Assembly: GCF_000024345.1 (NCBI RefSeq)
Contig: NC_013729.1
Span: 6,820,001 to 6,884,000, forward strand
Source: Kribbella flavida DSM 17836
GTDB taxonomy: Bacteria; Actinomycetota; Actinomycetes; Propionibacteriales; Kribbellaceae
Length of the DNA: 64,000 nucleotides
Direction of reading: 5' to 3'
The stretch's first letter is position 1; each line of letters opens with the position of its first letter. Shown piece by piece: positions 24,572-32,636 of the stretch. The translations under genes were made by a program, and so were the position numbers. The notes below the pieces were generated by a model that worked only from the letters and a program-made list of their open reading frames with translations, was not told the origin of the DNA and searched no databases.

Positions 24572-26755
24572 CTAGTCTGTCCTGCGGCGGGCTTTCGGCA
24601 CAGGTGGGTTCTGCAAGCGGCTCAGGACCTCGGCGACCGGGCCGAGCGTGATCAGGCCGCTGCCGGCCCCGGCCAGCTCGGTTGCGGCGGGCTCCAGGGC
24701 CTGGCGGGCGCGGTCCATCGCCGCGCGATCACCGAGGCGGATCGCGGCCTCGGCGACCAGAGTCCACATCGCTTCGAGCATCAGGTCGCGCGGCGGTTCC
24801 GGTACGACGGCGAGTGCGGCAGCCGCGTCGTCGGTGCGCCCCTCGTCGAGCAGGAGCAGCGGCCGCACCCAGGGTTCGTACGGGCCGTAGTCGGCCGGTT
24901 GTGAGCTGAGTGGAAGGTCGCGGCGGAGGCGGATCGTGAGCAGTGCGAGTGGGAGCAGACCGCGTTGCAGGCCAGGCATTCCAGCGCCGTCGAGGGAGCG
25001 GGCGGCGTCGCGGTAGGTCGCCTCCTGCTCGGCCGCGGAGGTGGCCGCGTGCGAGGCCGCCCTTCCAGCAGGCGGAGGGCCGGCAGCTCGGCGGAGGGCG
25101 GCGTACCAGGTGGTGAAGACGCCGACCAGCGGGAGTTCGTGCCGAGCGGCCAACTGGTCCACGGCGCCGGCGTGGGCGTCGGCCCCGGCGAAGTCCCCGA
25201 GGGCGCTGCGAGACTGGATCCGGATCAGGTGGCCGAGCACCTCGAAGGACTGCAGCCCGTGGCGCACCGCCAGCTCGATCAGTTCGGCGCCGATGGCGTC
25301 CCGCTCCGGCGCGAGACCGGCCCGCCGGAACGTCTGCATGAACAACCCGTTCAGCGCGAAGGCCAGGACCGCCGGGTCATCCAGCTTTCGCGCCGTCTCC
25401 ACCGCCTCCCGCGCCGCCGCGGCAGCCCGAGCCGACCCGCTCCCCCGAGACTCCAGCGCAATGGTCGCCAGCAGCCGCGCCCGCGTTCCGACCAGCCACT
25501 CGGCGGCGGCCGGCAGCCGGATCAGCGTGCGCTCAGCTGCAGCGACGATCCCGGCCGCCTGCGCCTCGTCGTCCACCCGCGTCCAGATCGCCGGTACGTC
25601 GTACGCGCCGATCACGCGAGCGGCCAGTTCGACGTCGCCGAGTTCCTCGGCCGCCGCCACCGCCGCGAGCCGGTGCTCCCGAGCCGCCTCCAGCCCGCCA
25701 CCGCCGGTCACCGCGAGACTGCGCAACAACCCGACGGTCGACTCCAGCCGCGCCCGTTCGCCGACACCCCGCCCGTACGCCGCGACGGCGCGATCCCACA
25801 CGTCGCCTCCGGAGCTGCCGGTATCCGCGGACTCACCGCGCTGCGCCGCGCCGTCCTCAGCTTCCGCCTGGCCGCCGGGCTTCCGCGGGAGGTGCTCGGT
25901 CTGCGGCGGCCCACCGCGCATCCGCGTGAGGTGCTCGGGTTGCGGGTGCCTGTCGGCGTCCCGGGTGAGGTGCTCGGCTTGCTGGAGTACGTCGATCTCC
26001 AGCTGGCGAAGCGCGGGGCCGGGGTCGATCCCCAGCTGCTCGACCAGGAGGCTCCGGGCGCGACGGAGTACGGCGAGCGCGTCGCCTTGGCGATCGGAGC
26101 GGTAAAGCGCGAGAGCAAGCAACCGCCAGGCTTCTTCCCGCCAAGGGTGCTCGGTCACCAGCGCGTCCAGCTCGGCGACCACCTCAGCCGTCTGCCCGAG
26201 CTCCAACCGGGCGGAGGCCAACTGCTCGAGCACCTGCAGCCGCAGCTCGGCCAGCCGGGACCGCTCACCGCGCGCCCACGCGTAGTCCGCGAAGTCGGCG
26301 AACGCCGGACCTCGCCACCACCCCAGCGCCTCCTCCAACCGCTCCACCCGAGCGCCGACCTGCCGACCTGTCCGGCCGGCGGCCACCGTCGACGCCGGCC
26401 GGGTCACCGCGGCCGCGCGTTCGAAGCGCCAGGCGTCCACCGCGTCCGGCGCGAGCCGCAGGGCGTACCCAGGCCCTTCCGTCACCAGCAGCGTCGGCTG
26501 CGCACGCGGCGAGCGGTCCGGCTCCAGCGCCCGCCGAAGCGCCGCGACGAAGGTCCTCAGCGCGCTCACCGCACCCGCCGGCGGGTCGATCCAGAGGTCG
26601 TCGACGAGCCGGCCGACCGGCACCACCTGCCCGCGCGCGACGATCAACCGCGCCAGCACCGCCCGGTGCCGCGGTCCGCGCAGAGCCAGCGGTTCACCGT
26701 TGTTGTCCCAGGCAACGACCGGCCCGAGGACCCCGAAGGTCGGCTGCCCGCTCAC
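24572..26755 (-). CDS. BTAD-domain (AfsR/SARP-like) transcriptional regulator
   Basis: 727 residues. N-terminal OmpR-like winged helix (LALRGPRHRAVLARLIVARGQVVPVGRLVDDLWIDPPAGA), then the BTAD domain at ~100-260 (LRLQVLEQLASARLELGQ; HPWREEAWRLLALALYRSDRQGDALAVLRRARSLLVEQLGIDPGPALRQLE). There is no NB-ARC P-loop; the C-terminal 450 residues are helical, TPR-like. Starts only 83 bases from the divergent hydrolase gene, a likely target. Confidence 0.9.
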   Translation of the reverse strand: MSGQPTFGVLGPVVAWDNNGEPLALRGPRHRAVLARLIVARGQVVPVGRLVDDLWIDPPAGAVSALRTFVAALRRALEPDRSPRAQPTLLVTEGPGYALRLAPDAVDAWRFERAAAVTRPASTVAAGRTGRQVGARVERLEEALGWWRGPAFADFADYAWARGERSRLAELRLQVLEQLASARLELGQTAEVVAELDALVTEHPWREEAWRLLALALYRSDRQGDALAVLRRARSLLVEQLGIDPGPALRQLEIDVLQQAEHLTRDADRHPQPEHLTRMRGGPPQTEHLPRKPGGQAEAEDGAAQRGESADTGSSGGDVWDRAVAAYGRGVGERARLESTVGLLRSLAVTGGGGLEAAREHRLAAVAAAEELGDVELAARVIGAYDVPAIWTRVDDEAQAAGIVAAAERTLIRLPAAAEWLVGTRARLLATIALESRGSGSARAAAAAREAVETARKLDDPAVLAFALNGLFMQTFRRAGLAPERDAIGAELIELAVRHGLQSFEVLGHLIRIQSRSALGDFAGADAHAGAVDQLAARHELPLVGVFTTWYAALRRAAGPPPAGRAASHAATSAAEQEATYRDAARSLDGAGMPGLQRGLLPLALLTIRLRRDLPLSSQPADYGPYEPWVRPLLLLDEGRTDDAAAALAVVPEPPRDLMLEAMWTLVAEAAIRLGDRAAMDRARQALEPAATELAGAGSGLITLGPVAEVLSRLQNPPVPKARRRTD

Positions 26756-26838
26756 CCCCTCACGGTAACGCTCATCGATTGCTCATCCACGCCCGGCAGG
26801 CTGTGCCGTACCGGATGTTCGTACCGAAAGGCACCACC

Positions 26839-27714
26839 TTGACCAGCTTCGAAGGATTCGCCCACCACCGCGTCACCGTGGCCGACGGCGTCACACTGTC
26901 CGCGGTCGTCGGCGGGACCGGCAGCCCGATCGTGCTGCTGCACGGCTTCCCGCAGACCCACCTGATGTGGCGGCACGTCGCCGCCGACCTGGCCGCCGAC
27001 CACACGGTGATCTGCCCGGACCTGCGCGGCTACGGCGCCAGCGACAAGCCCGCGGAGACCGACGGATCGACGTACTCCAAGCGCACGATGGCCGCCGATG
27101 TGGTCGCGCTGGCGCAGGCCCTCGGCCACGAGCGGTTCGCGCTCGCCGGGCACGACCGGGGTGCGCTGGTCGCCTTCCGGGCCGGGCTCGACCACCCTGA
27201 CGTGATCACTCAGCTGGCCTGCCTGGACGTGCTGCCGACGCTCGACATGTGGTCGGTCATGCAGGGAACGAGCGCTACCGTCGGCTTCCATCTCTACCTG
27301 ATGGCGCTGCCGCCGGGCCTGCCGGAGCAGCTGATCGCCGGCAGCCCGGACGCGTTCTTCGGCTACTTCCTCGATCTCTGGGTGAAGGACCCGGCCGCGA
27401 TCCCCGCCGACGTCCGTACGGCGTACCTGGACGCCTGCCGCGCCGCCGTCCCGTCGATCGTCGCCGACTACCGGGCCAGCGCCGGCATCGACATCACCCA
27501 TGACGAGGCCGATCTGGCCGCCGGTCACCAGCTCTCGATGCCGGTCTCGGTCGTGCAGCAGGACTGGGGCGCCGCCCTCGGCTTCGACGCCGCCGCCCGC
27601 TGGCGCGCCTGGGCGCCCGATCTCGACCACACCACCACGACCAGCGGCCACTTCATGGCCGAGGAGTCCCCCGCGGAGATCGCCAAGATCCTCCGCACCC
27701 TGCTCCAGCGCTGA
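26839..27714 (+). CDS. Alpha/beta hydrolase, haloacetate dehalogenase-like
   Basis: 291 residues. Oxyanion region LLHGFPQTHLMW, CPDLRGYGASDKP, nucleophile elbow LAGHDRGALV with Asp as nucleophile, and the catalytic His in TSGHFMAEESP. The Asp nucleophile and RGYGxSDKP are typical of fluoroacetate/haloacetate dehalogenases and related epoxide hydrolases. TTG 26839 is preferred (AAAGG seven bases before) and gives the family N-terminus SFEGF; ATG 26815 lacks a visible ribosome site. Divergent from the BTAD regulator. Confidence 0.87.
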   Translation: MTSFEGFAHHRVTVADGVTLSAVVGGTGSPIVLLHGFPQTHLMWRHVAADLAADHTVICPDLRGYGASDKPAETDGSTYSKRTMAADVVALAQALGHERFALAGHDRGALVAFRAGLDHPDVITQLACLDVLPTLDMWSVMQGTSATVGFHLYLMALPPGLPEQLIAGSPDAFFGYFLDLWVKDPAAIPADVRTAYLDACRAAVPSIVADYRASAGIDITHDEADLAAGHQLSMPVSVVQQDWGAALGFDAAARWRAWAPDLDHTTTTSGHFMAEESPAEIAKILRTLLQR

Positions 27715-27753
27715 CCGGCCGCCACCGGCCTCGGCCGGGCCGCAGGCATGGCG

Positions 27754-27785
27754 CAGCGGCCGGTTCCCGAGGGGACCGGCCGCTG
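27754..27785. terminator. Terminator between hydrolase and HTH gene
   Basis: CAGCGGCCGGTtCCC (27754-27768) pairs with GGGACCGGCCGCTG (27772-27785), with one bulged T. It serves two convergent genes. Confidence 0.7.
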
Positions 27786-27798
27786 TGCTTCTCGTGGT

Positions 27799-28014
27799 TT
27801 ATCCGGCCTGGAAGAAAGCGCCCTTGAGGTAGTCGTGCACGGCGTCCTCCGACACGCGGAAGGACCGACCCACCCGCACCGCGGGCAGCTCGCCGGAGTG
27901 CACCAAGCGGTACACCGTCATCTTGGACACGCGCATGGCCGTGGCGACTTCAGCCACGGTCAGGAACTTCACCTCAGCGAGCGGCTGCTCACCACCGGAC
28001 TTCTTTGATGCCAT
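27799..28014 (-). CDS. Small excisionase/MerR-like HTH DNA-binding protein
   Basis: 71 residues built around one helix-turn-helix domain: FLTVAEVATAMRVSKMTVYRLVHSGELPAVRVGRSFRVSEDAVHDYL. It is the HTH_17 family, related to BldC-type small developmental regulators, but distinct from BldC itself. ATG 28014 gives the usual MASKK start. No phage integrase is nearby, so a chromosomal regulator is more likely than an excisionase. Confidence 0.9.
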   Translation of the reverse strand: MASKKSGGEQPLAEVKFLTVAEVATAMRVSKMTVYRLVHSGELPAVRVGRSFRVSEDAVHDYLKGAFFQAG

Positions 28015-28137
28015 AACGCACCGCACTTCCAGCACGGATCGTGCGCCGGCTTCCCCTCCGGCACCTCCGCCCGTGCATGAACCGAGCGTAGTGGCTGTTG
28101 GTGCGAATGGGAAAGAGGGTGTCTGGTGTGACTCGAT

Positions 28138-29313
28138 TCAGTACGTCGGGTCCAGGCCGAGCAGCGGGAACGAGACGTCCCGGGTCGCCTTGATCGACCG
28201 GTCCAGCCAGGTGTCGGGGTTGTAGCCGGTCGACCAGTCGGCGTACGTGGCCTCGCGGCCGTCGGTCATCCGGGCCGGCGCGATCCGGGCGAACCGGATC
28301 TGCACCTCCTCGCGCCACGACTCCGGCACCGCCGTGGCCGGCGGGATCGGGTGCCCGGCGACGATCGCCAGCAGGTGCGTCCAGGCCCGCGGGACCACCT
28401 CGATGATCGCGTAGCCGCCGCCCCCGGTCGCCACCCACTTGCCGCCGCAGACCTCGTGCGCCAGGTCGTGCAGCGCCGCGTACGCCGCCCGCTGGCCGTC
28501 GACGGTCTTGGTGAGGTGGGCGAGCGGGTCCTCGACGTGCGAGTCGCAGCCGTGCTGGGTGACCAGCACGTCCGGCCGGAACGCCCTGACCACGTCGGGC
28601 ACGATCGCGTGGAACGCCCGCAGCCAGCCCGCGTCGCCGGTGCCGGGCGGGAGCGGGATGTTGACGGCCGTGCCTTCGGCGCCGGGCCCGCCGGTCTCCC
28701 CCGCCGTACCGGTGCCCGGGAACAGCGTGGTCGGTGACTCGTGCAGGCTGACCGTGAGCACCCGCGGATCGTGGTAGAACACCGCCTGGACGCCGTCGCC
28801 GTGGTGCACGTCGACGTCGACGTACGCGACCCGCTCGGCGCCGTGGTCCAGCAGCCACTGGATCGCGACCGCGGGATCGTTGTAGACGCAGAAGCCGCTG
28901 GCCGCGGCGGGCATCGCGTGATGCAGTCCGCCGGCGATGTTCGCCGCGTGCACGACATCGCCCTGCCAGACCGCCCGGGCCGCCTCGACGGTCGCGCCGA
29001 CGATGTGCGCGGACGCCTCGTGCATGCCGCGGAAGCAGTAGGTGTCGTCGGTGCCGAGCCCGTGCGCGAGATCCGGTACGTCGGGATCGTCGCCGGCCCG
29101 CTTGACCGCCGCGATGTAGTCGGCCGTGTGCACGGTCCCCAGCAGCGCGTCGTCGGCGACCGGCGCCGGCACCACCTTCAGCTGGTCGAGTACGTTCAGC
29201 GCGCGGGCCAGCCGCAGCGTCAGGTCCACCCGGACCGGGCTCATCGGATGCCCGTGGCCGAAGTCGTACGCCGTCAGCCCGTCGTCGAAGACCAGCATCG
29301 CCTCACCACTCAT
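28138..29313 (-). CDS. acuC: Acetoin utilization protein AcuC (histone deacetylase family)
   Basis: 391 residues of the class I/II deacetylase fold. AcuC removes acetyl groups from acetyl-CoA synthetase in Bacillus. Signatures: GHPMSPVRVDLTLRL near the N-terminus, GGLHHAMPAAASGFCVYND (active-site His pair), VDVDVHHGDGVQAVFYHDP (metal Asp-x-His), and TGGGGYA near the C-terminus. Divergent from the trpS leader region. Confidence 0.95.
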   Translation of the reverse strand: MSGEAMLVFDDGLTAYDFGHGHPMSPVRVDLTLRLARALNVLDQLKVVPAPVADDALLGTVHTADYIAAVKRAGDDPDVPDLAHGLGTDDTYCFRGMHEASAHIVGATVEAARAVWQGDVVHAANIAGGLHHAMPAAASGFCVYNDPAVAIQWLLDHGAERVAYVDVDVHHGDGVQAVFYHDPRVLTVSLHESPTTLFPGTGTAGETGGPGAEGTAVNIPLPPGTGDAGWLRAFHAIVPDVVRAFRPDVLVTQHGCDSHVEDPLAHLTKTVDGQRAAYAALHDLAHEVCGGKWVATGGGGYAIIEVVPRAWTHLLAIVAGHPIPPATAVPESWREEVQIRFARIAPARMTDGREATYADWSTGYNPDTWLDRSIKATRDVSFPLLGLDPTY

Positions 29314-29396
29314 GCCCCGACCTTAGCCCCGCCCCGCCGTACACGCCCGCGCGGCGCGGGATACCGGATCCAACGTAGGAGCCCGCAGCGGCCGAA

Positions 29397-29489
29397 CCTC
29401 CACCACTCACCAACCAGCGTCTTCGCGGCCGGTTCGCGCTCAGCGGACGGTCAGCAGCCCGGCACGGGGCGCTTGGTGAGTGGTGGGGG
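29397..29489. repeat. Intergenic nested palindrome between acuC and trpS
   Basis: CCACCACTCACCAA (29400-29413) and TTGGTGAGTGGTGG (29473-29486) are perfect 14-base complements, extended to 29397 and 29489 with one wobble. It lies in the divergent promoter region of acuC and the trp leader. It may be part of the same structural class as the elements at 8.8, 31.6, 35.9 and 37.6 kb. Confidence 0.75.
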
Positions 29490-29538
29490 TCCGGCGCCGG
29501 CGGTGGCGAAGTGGGCGCGGGGTGTTTATGGTTGGGGC

Positions 29539-29577
29539 GTGAACACGCTGAGCTTGCAGCAGTGGTGGGCCGCCTGA
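29539..29577 (+). CDS. Trp leader peptide of the trpS attenuator
   Basis: A 12-residue peptide MNTLSLQQWWAA starting with GTG, with tandem Trp codons at positions 9-10, 111 bases before trpS. A stalled ribosome at these codons when charged tRNA-Trp is scarce would change RNA folding downstream. Too short for ORF finders. The adjacent hairpin and the identity of the next gene make this a secure reading. Confidence 0.9.
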   Translation: MNTLSLQQWWAA

Positions 29578-29606
29578 GGGCGGACCCCCAGCGTTCACGC
29601 GCATCC

Positions 29607-29633
29607 AGAGGCCGCCTCGCCGAGGCGGCCTCT
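29607..29633 (+). terminator. Attenuator terminator hairpin upstream of trpS
   Basis: AGAGGCCGCCTC (29607-29618) and GAGGCGGCCTCT (29622-29633) form a 12-bp stem followed by TGTGTGT. GAGGGCGG just after the leader stop (29576-29583) nearly complements CCGCCTC of the left arm, so it could act as the anti-terminator strand when the ribosome stalls at Trp codons. Confidence 0.85.
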
Positions 29634-29688
29634 TGTGTGTCCTCGGGTGGGGCGGTGACCACTTCGGCACCGAAAGAGGACAACGGAC

Positions 29689-30675
29689 ATGACTGCGGTT
29701 TCAGGGATCATGCCGACCGGGCGGCTCACCTTGGGCAACCATCTCGGCGCGCTCCGGCGGTTCACCGATCGGGGAGGGTTCTACTTCGTCGCGGACCTGC
29801 ACGCGATGACGATGCGGCACGTGCCGCGGCGGCTGGCGGCGCTGACCCGGGAGACGGCGACGCTGATGCTCGCCGCCGGGTCCCCGCCGGGCACGGTGTT
29901 CGTGCAGTCCGACGTACCGGCGCACGCACAGCTCGGGTACCTGCTCGAGTGCACCTCGTACGTCGGTGAGCTGTCCCGGATGATCCAGTACAAGGAGAAG
30001 GGCCGGGACCGGCCGATGACCCGGGCGTCGCTGTTCACCTACCCGTGCCTGATGGCGGCCGACATCCTGCTCTACGGCACGGACCGGGTCCCGGTGGGCG
30101 ACGACCAGGACCAGCACGTCGAGCTGGCCCGGGACCTGGCGATCCGGTTCAACCGCGAGTACGGCGAGACGTTCGTCGTGCCGCAGGTGGTCAAGGCGGC
30201 GCTGGCGACGCGGGTCCGGGACCTGGCCACGCCGACGGCGAAGATGAGCAAGTCCGACGCCGACGACGCGGTCGGCACGATCCGGCTGCTCGATCCGCCG
30301 GACGTGATCCGCCGCCAGGTGATGCGCGCGGTGACCGACTCCGAGAACGAGGTCCGGCACGACGAATCGGCCAAGCCGGGAGTCACCAATCTGCTGGAGA
30401 TCCTGGCCGCGTGCACCGGCGGCGACCCGGTGCAGCTGGCGAGCGGCTACTCCGGGTACGGCGCGCTGAAGTCCGACGTCGCCGACGCGGTGTTGAGTGT
30501 GATCGAGCCGCTGCAGCGCGAGTACGCCGTACTGGCGTCGGATCCGGCCACGGTCGACGAGTTGCTGGCCCACGGGCGCGACCGGGCGATCGAGGCGAGC
30601 GCACCTCGGCTGCGGGCCGCTCAGTCGGCGATGGGGCTCGGGGTCAGCCGGGACCGGGATCTCGCGACGGCTTGA
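29689..30675 (+). CDS. trpS: Tryptophanyl-tRNA synthetase
   Basis: 328 residues. The first half has SGIMPTGRLTLGNHLGALRRF (class I HIGH equivalent GNHLG) and YFVADLHAMTM; the second has MAADILLYGTDRVPVGDDQDQHVEL and the KMSKS loop (TAKMSKSDADD). It charges tRNA-Trp. Start ATG has AGAGGA upstream. From memory, Streptomyces has an auxiliary, indolmycin-resistant trpS (trpRS1) in this same neighbourhood that is controlled by a leader-peptide attenuator; this gene is likely its orthologue. The His in DLHAMT that contacts the amino acid is present, so resistance cannot be read from it. Confidence 0.95.
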   Translation: MTAVSGIMPTGRLTLGNHLGALRRFTDRGGFYFVADLHAMTMRHVPRRLAALTRETATLMLAAGSPPGTVFVQSDVPAHAQLGYLLECTSYVGELSRMIQYKEKGRDRPMTRASLFTYPCLMAADILLYGTDRVPVGDDQDQHVELARDLAIRFNREYGETFVVPQVVKAALATRVRDLATPTAKMSKSDADDAVGTIRLLDPPDVIRRQVMRAVTDSENEVRHDESAKPGVTNLLEILAACTGGDPVQLASGYSGYGALKSDVADAVLSVIEPLQREYAVLASDPATVDELLAHGRDRAIEASAPRLRAAQSAMGLGVSRDRDLATA

Positions 30676-30733
30676 AGGGATCACGCGATGGGACGGAGGT
30701 CGCGAGCGCGCAGCGGTTTGGCAGGATCGAGGG

Positions 30734-31492
30734 GTGAGTCTGCAGCTGCGCGTCGCGACCTTCAACATCCGCAATTCGTCCGCGCAGGACGGGGACAACT
30801 CCTGGCCGGTACGCCGGGAGGTGGCAGTGGCGGCCATCGCGGCGCTGGACGCGGAAGTGGTCGGGTTGCAGGAGGTGTTGCCGGACCAGCTGGCGGACCT
30901 GCGGACGGCGTACCCGGACTGGACGATCGTCGGCGCCGGCCGGGACGACGGGGTCGCGGCCGGCGAGCACTCGGTGGTGATGGTCCGGCCGGGCGACTGG
31001 TCGGTGGAGTCGGACGAGACGCGTTGGCTGTCGGCGGATCCCGCGACTCCTGGCTCGGTCGGCTGGGACGCGGAGCTGACCCGGATCGCCACGCTGGTAC
31101 GGCTTCGGCACGTGAGCGGGGTCCGGGTGGGGGTGCTGAACACGCACTACGACCACGTCGGCGAGCTGGCGCAGGTGGAGTCGTCGCGGCTGCTCGACCG
31201 GTGGGCCGCGGCCGAACCCGATCGCCCGTGGGTGCTGCTCGGCGACTTCAACGCGGAACCGGGATCACCGCCGCTGCAGGTGCTGACGGAGGCGGGCTGG
31301 ACCGACGCGATCCCTGCCGCCGCGGGCGGGACCTGGCACGACTTCACCGGCGCGACCGACGGGCAGCGGATTGACCACATCCTGGTCAGCAAGCCGTGGC
31401 AGGTCGTCGAGGCCGCCGTCTCCTACCACCGCCCCGCCAACCGCCTCCCCAGCGACCACTGGCCCGTCGCGGCCACCCTCCACCTCCCCTGA
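30734..31492 (+). CDS. Endonuclease/exonuclease/phosphatase family protein
   Basis: 252 residues of the DNase I-like fold. All core motifs are there: FNIRNS, VGLQEVL, NTHYDHVG, LLGDFNAEPGSPP, RIDHIL and SDHWPV. No signal peptide is visible, so a cytosolic phosphodiesterase is expected; the substrate could be nucleic acid, phospho-inositide or another phosphate ester. GTG start. It is followed by a palindromic element. Confidence 0.92.
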   Translation: MSLQLRVATFNIRNSSAQDGDNSWPVRREVAVAAIAALDAEVVGLQEVLPDQLADLRTAYPDWTIVGAGRDDGVAAGEHSVVMVRPGDWSVESDETRWLSADPATPGSVGWDAELTRIATLVRLRHVSGVRVGVLNTHYDHVGELAQVESSRLLDRWAAAEPDRPWVLLGDFNAEPGSPPLQVLTEAGWTDAIPAAAGGTWHDFTGATDGQRIDHILVSKPWQVVEAAVSYHRPANRLPSDHWPVAATLHLP

Positions 31493-31552
31493 CCCCACCC
31501 GTCCCGCACCCGCAGCCGCCTGCGCTTTGACCTCTACTCGCGAGGGCGGCGG

Positions 31553-31629
31553 GGGGGATAACCCGCCAAATGCTGGGTTATCCCCCCGCATACGACCGGG
31601 TGGACCCAGCACTTGGCGGGTTATCCCCC
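31553..31629. repeat. Intergenic nested palindrome between convergent genes
   Basis: Outer arms GGGGGATAACCCGCCAA (31553-31569) and TTGGCGGGTTATCCCCC (31613-31629) are 17-base perfect complements; inner arms TGCTGGGT (31571-31578) and ACCCAGCA (31604-31611) follow after one unpaired base on each side. It would form one long hairpin between two 3' ends. Confidence 0.88.
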
Positions 31630-31682
31630 GAAATGCGCAGGGCGCGGAAGCACAGCGCAGGGCGGACGAATGCGCGGCGCGG

Positions 31683-32585
31683 TCAGAGTTTGGTGAAGAC
31701 CTCCGCGCGCAGGGTTTCCAGGGCTTCGAGGCGTTGGGGGCCGGCGCCGAGGAAGGCGTCGGGGACGAGCAGCTCGTCGATACCCGCCTCCGGGTACTGC
31801 GCGACGGTGTCGAGCACGTACTGGGCCGAACCCATGATCGTCGGTCGGCCGGCGGCGGTGAGGCGGTCGCGGCGGGCCTCGGCCTCGGTGTCGCCGGGGG
31901 TGATCACCTCGATCATCGCCTGCGTCGACCGGCGGACCGTGGACGGGTCGCGGCCGATCTTCTCGCAGTGCGCGCGGAACACCTCGCCCTTGTGCCGGGC
32001 CACGTCCGGCAGCCCCCAGTGGTTCCACTCGTCGGCGTACTTCGCGACGATGCCGAGCGCTACTTTCTCGCCGGCGGCGCCGATCAGGATCGGCAGGTTC
32101 GCCGGCTTCGGCTCCAGCGGGGCGCCGGTCAGCTGGTAGTACTCGCCGTCCAGGCTGAACCGTTCCTCCGTCAGCAACCCACGAAAGACCCGGCAGGCCT
32201 CCTCGAACCGGGCCAGCAGCTGACGCACCGGCGGCAGCTCGATCCCGTACACCTCGTGCTCGTTGACCTGCCAGCCCGCGCCGATGCCGAGCACGAACCG
32301 CCCGTTGCTCATCTGATCGAGCGTGGCCGCCTGGTTCGCGACAACCGCGGGATGCCGGTAGGTGTTGCCGAGCACCATCGACCCGATCCGCACCCGAGAC
32401 GTCCGGGCCGCCAGACCCGCCAGCAGCGCGAGGCACTCGTTCACCGGAACGGACAGGTCGTCGCCGTTCTGCATGAAGTGGTCGGCGATCCAGACGCCGT
32501 GCCAGCCGGTGCGCTCGGCGTACTCGGCGCCGTCGAGGATGTCCGGCCAGGTCCGGGACGCGGCCGGCCACAAGGAGAAGTCCAT
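31683..32585 (-). CDS. F420-dependent LLM-class oxidoreductase
   Basis: 300 residues of the luciferase-like monooxygenase fold. DGAEYAERTGWHGVWIADHF, VRIGSMVLGNTYRHPAVVANQAATLDQMSNGRFVLGIGAGWQVNEHEVYGI and PILIGAAGEKVALGIVAKYADEWNHWG are typical of the Fgd/F420 subgroup found in actinobacteria. Reaction unknown. It lies 51 bases downstream of the GH65 gene. Confidence 0.9.
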   Translation of the reverse strand: MDFSLWPAASRTWPDILDGAEYAERTGWHGVWIADHFMQNGDDLSVPVNECLALLAGLAARTSRVRIGSMVLGNTYRHPAVVANQAATLDQMSNGRFVLGIGAGWQVNEHEVYGIELPPVRQLLARFEEACRVFRGLLTEERFSLDGEYYQLTGAPLEPKPANLPILIGAAGEKVALGIVAKYADEWNHWGLPDVARHKGEVFRAHCEKIGRDPSTVRRSTQAMIEVITPGDTEAEARRDRLTAAGRPTIMGSAQYVLDTVAQYPEAGIDELLVPDAFLGAGPQRLEALETLRAEVFTKL

Positions 32586-32636
32586 GCGACCGACCCCAGA
32601 CGCCCCGGCCGGGCAGTCCTCAGCTGTCTCCCGGAC

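Noticed and set aside
27799..28014. Phage excisionase
   Set aside because: No integrase, attachment site or phage genes are near; the protein belongs to a small chromosomal HTH group.
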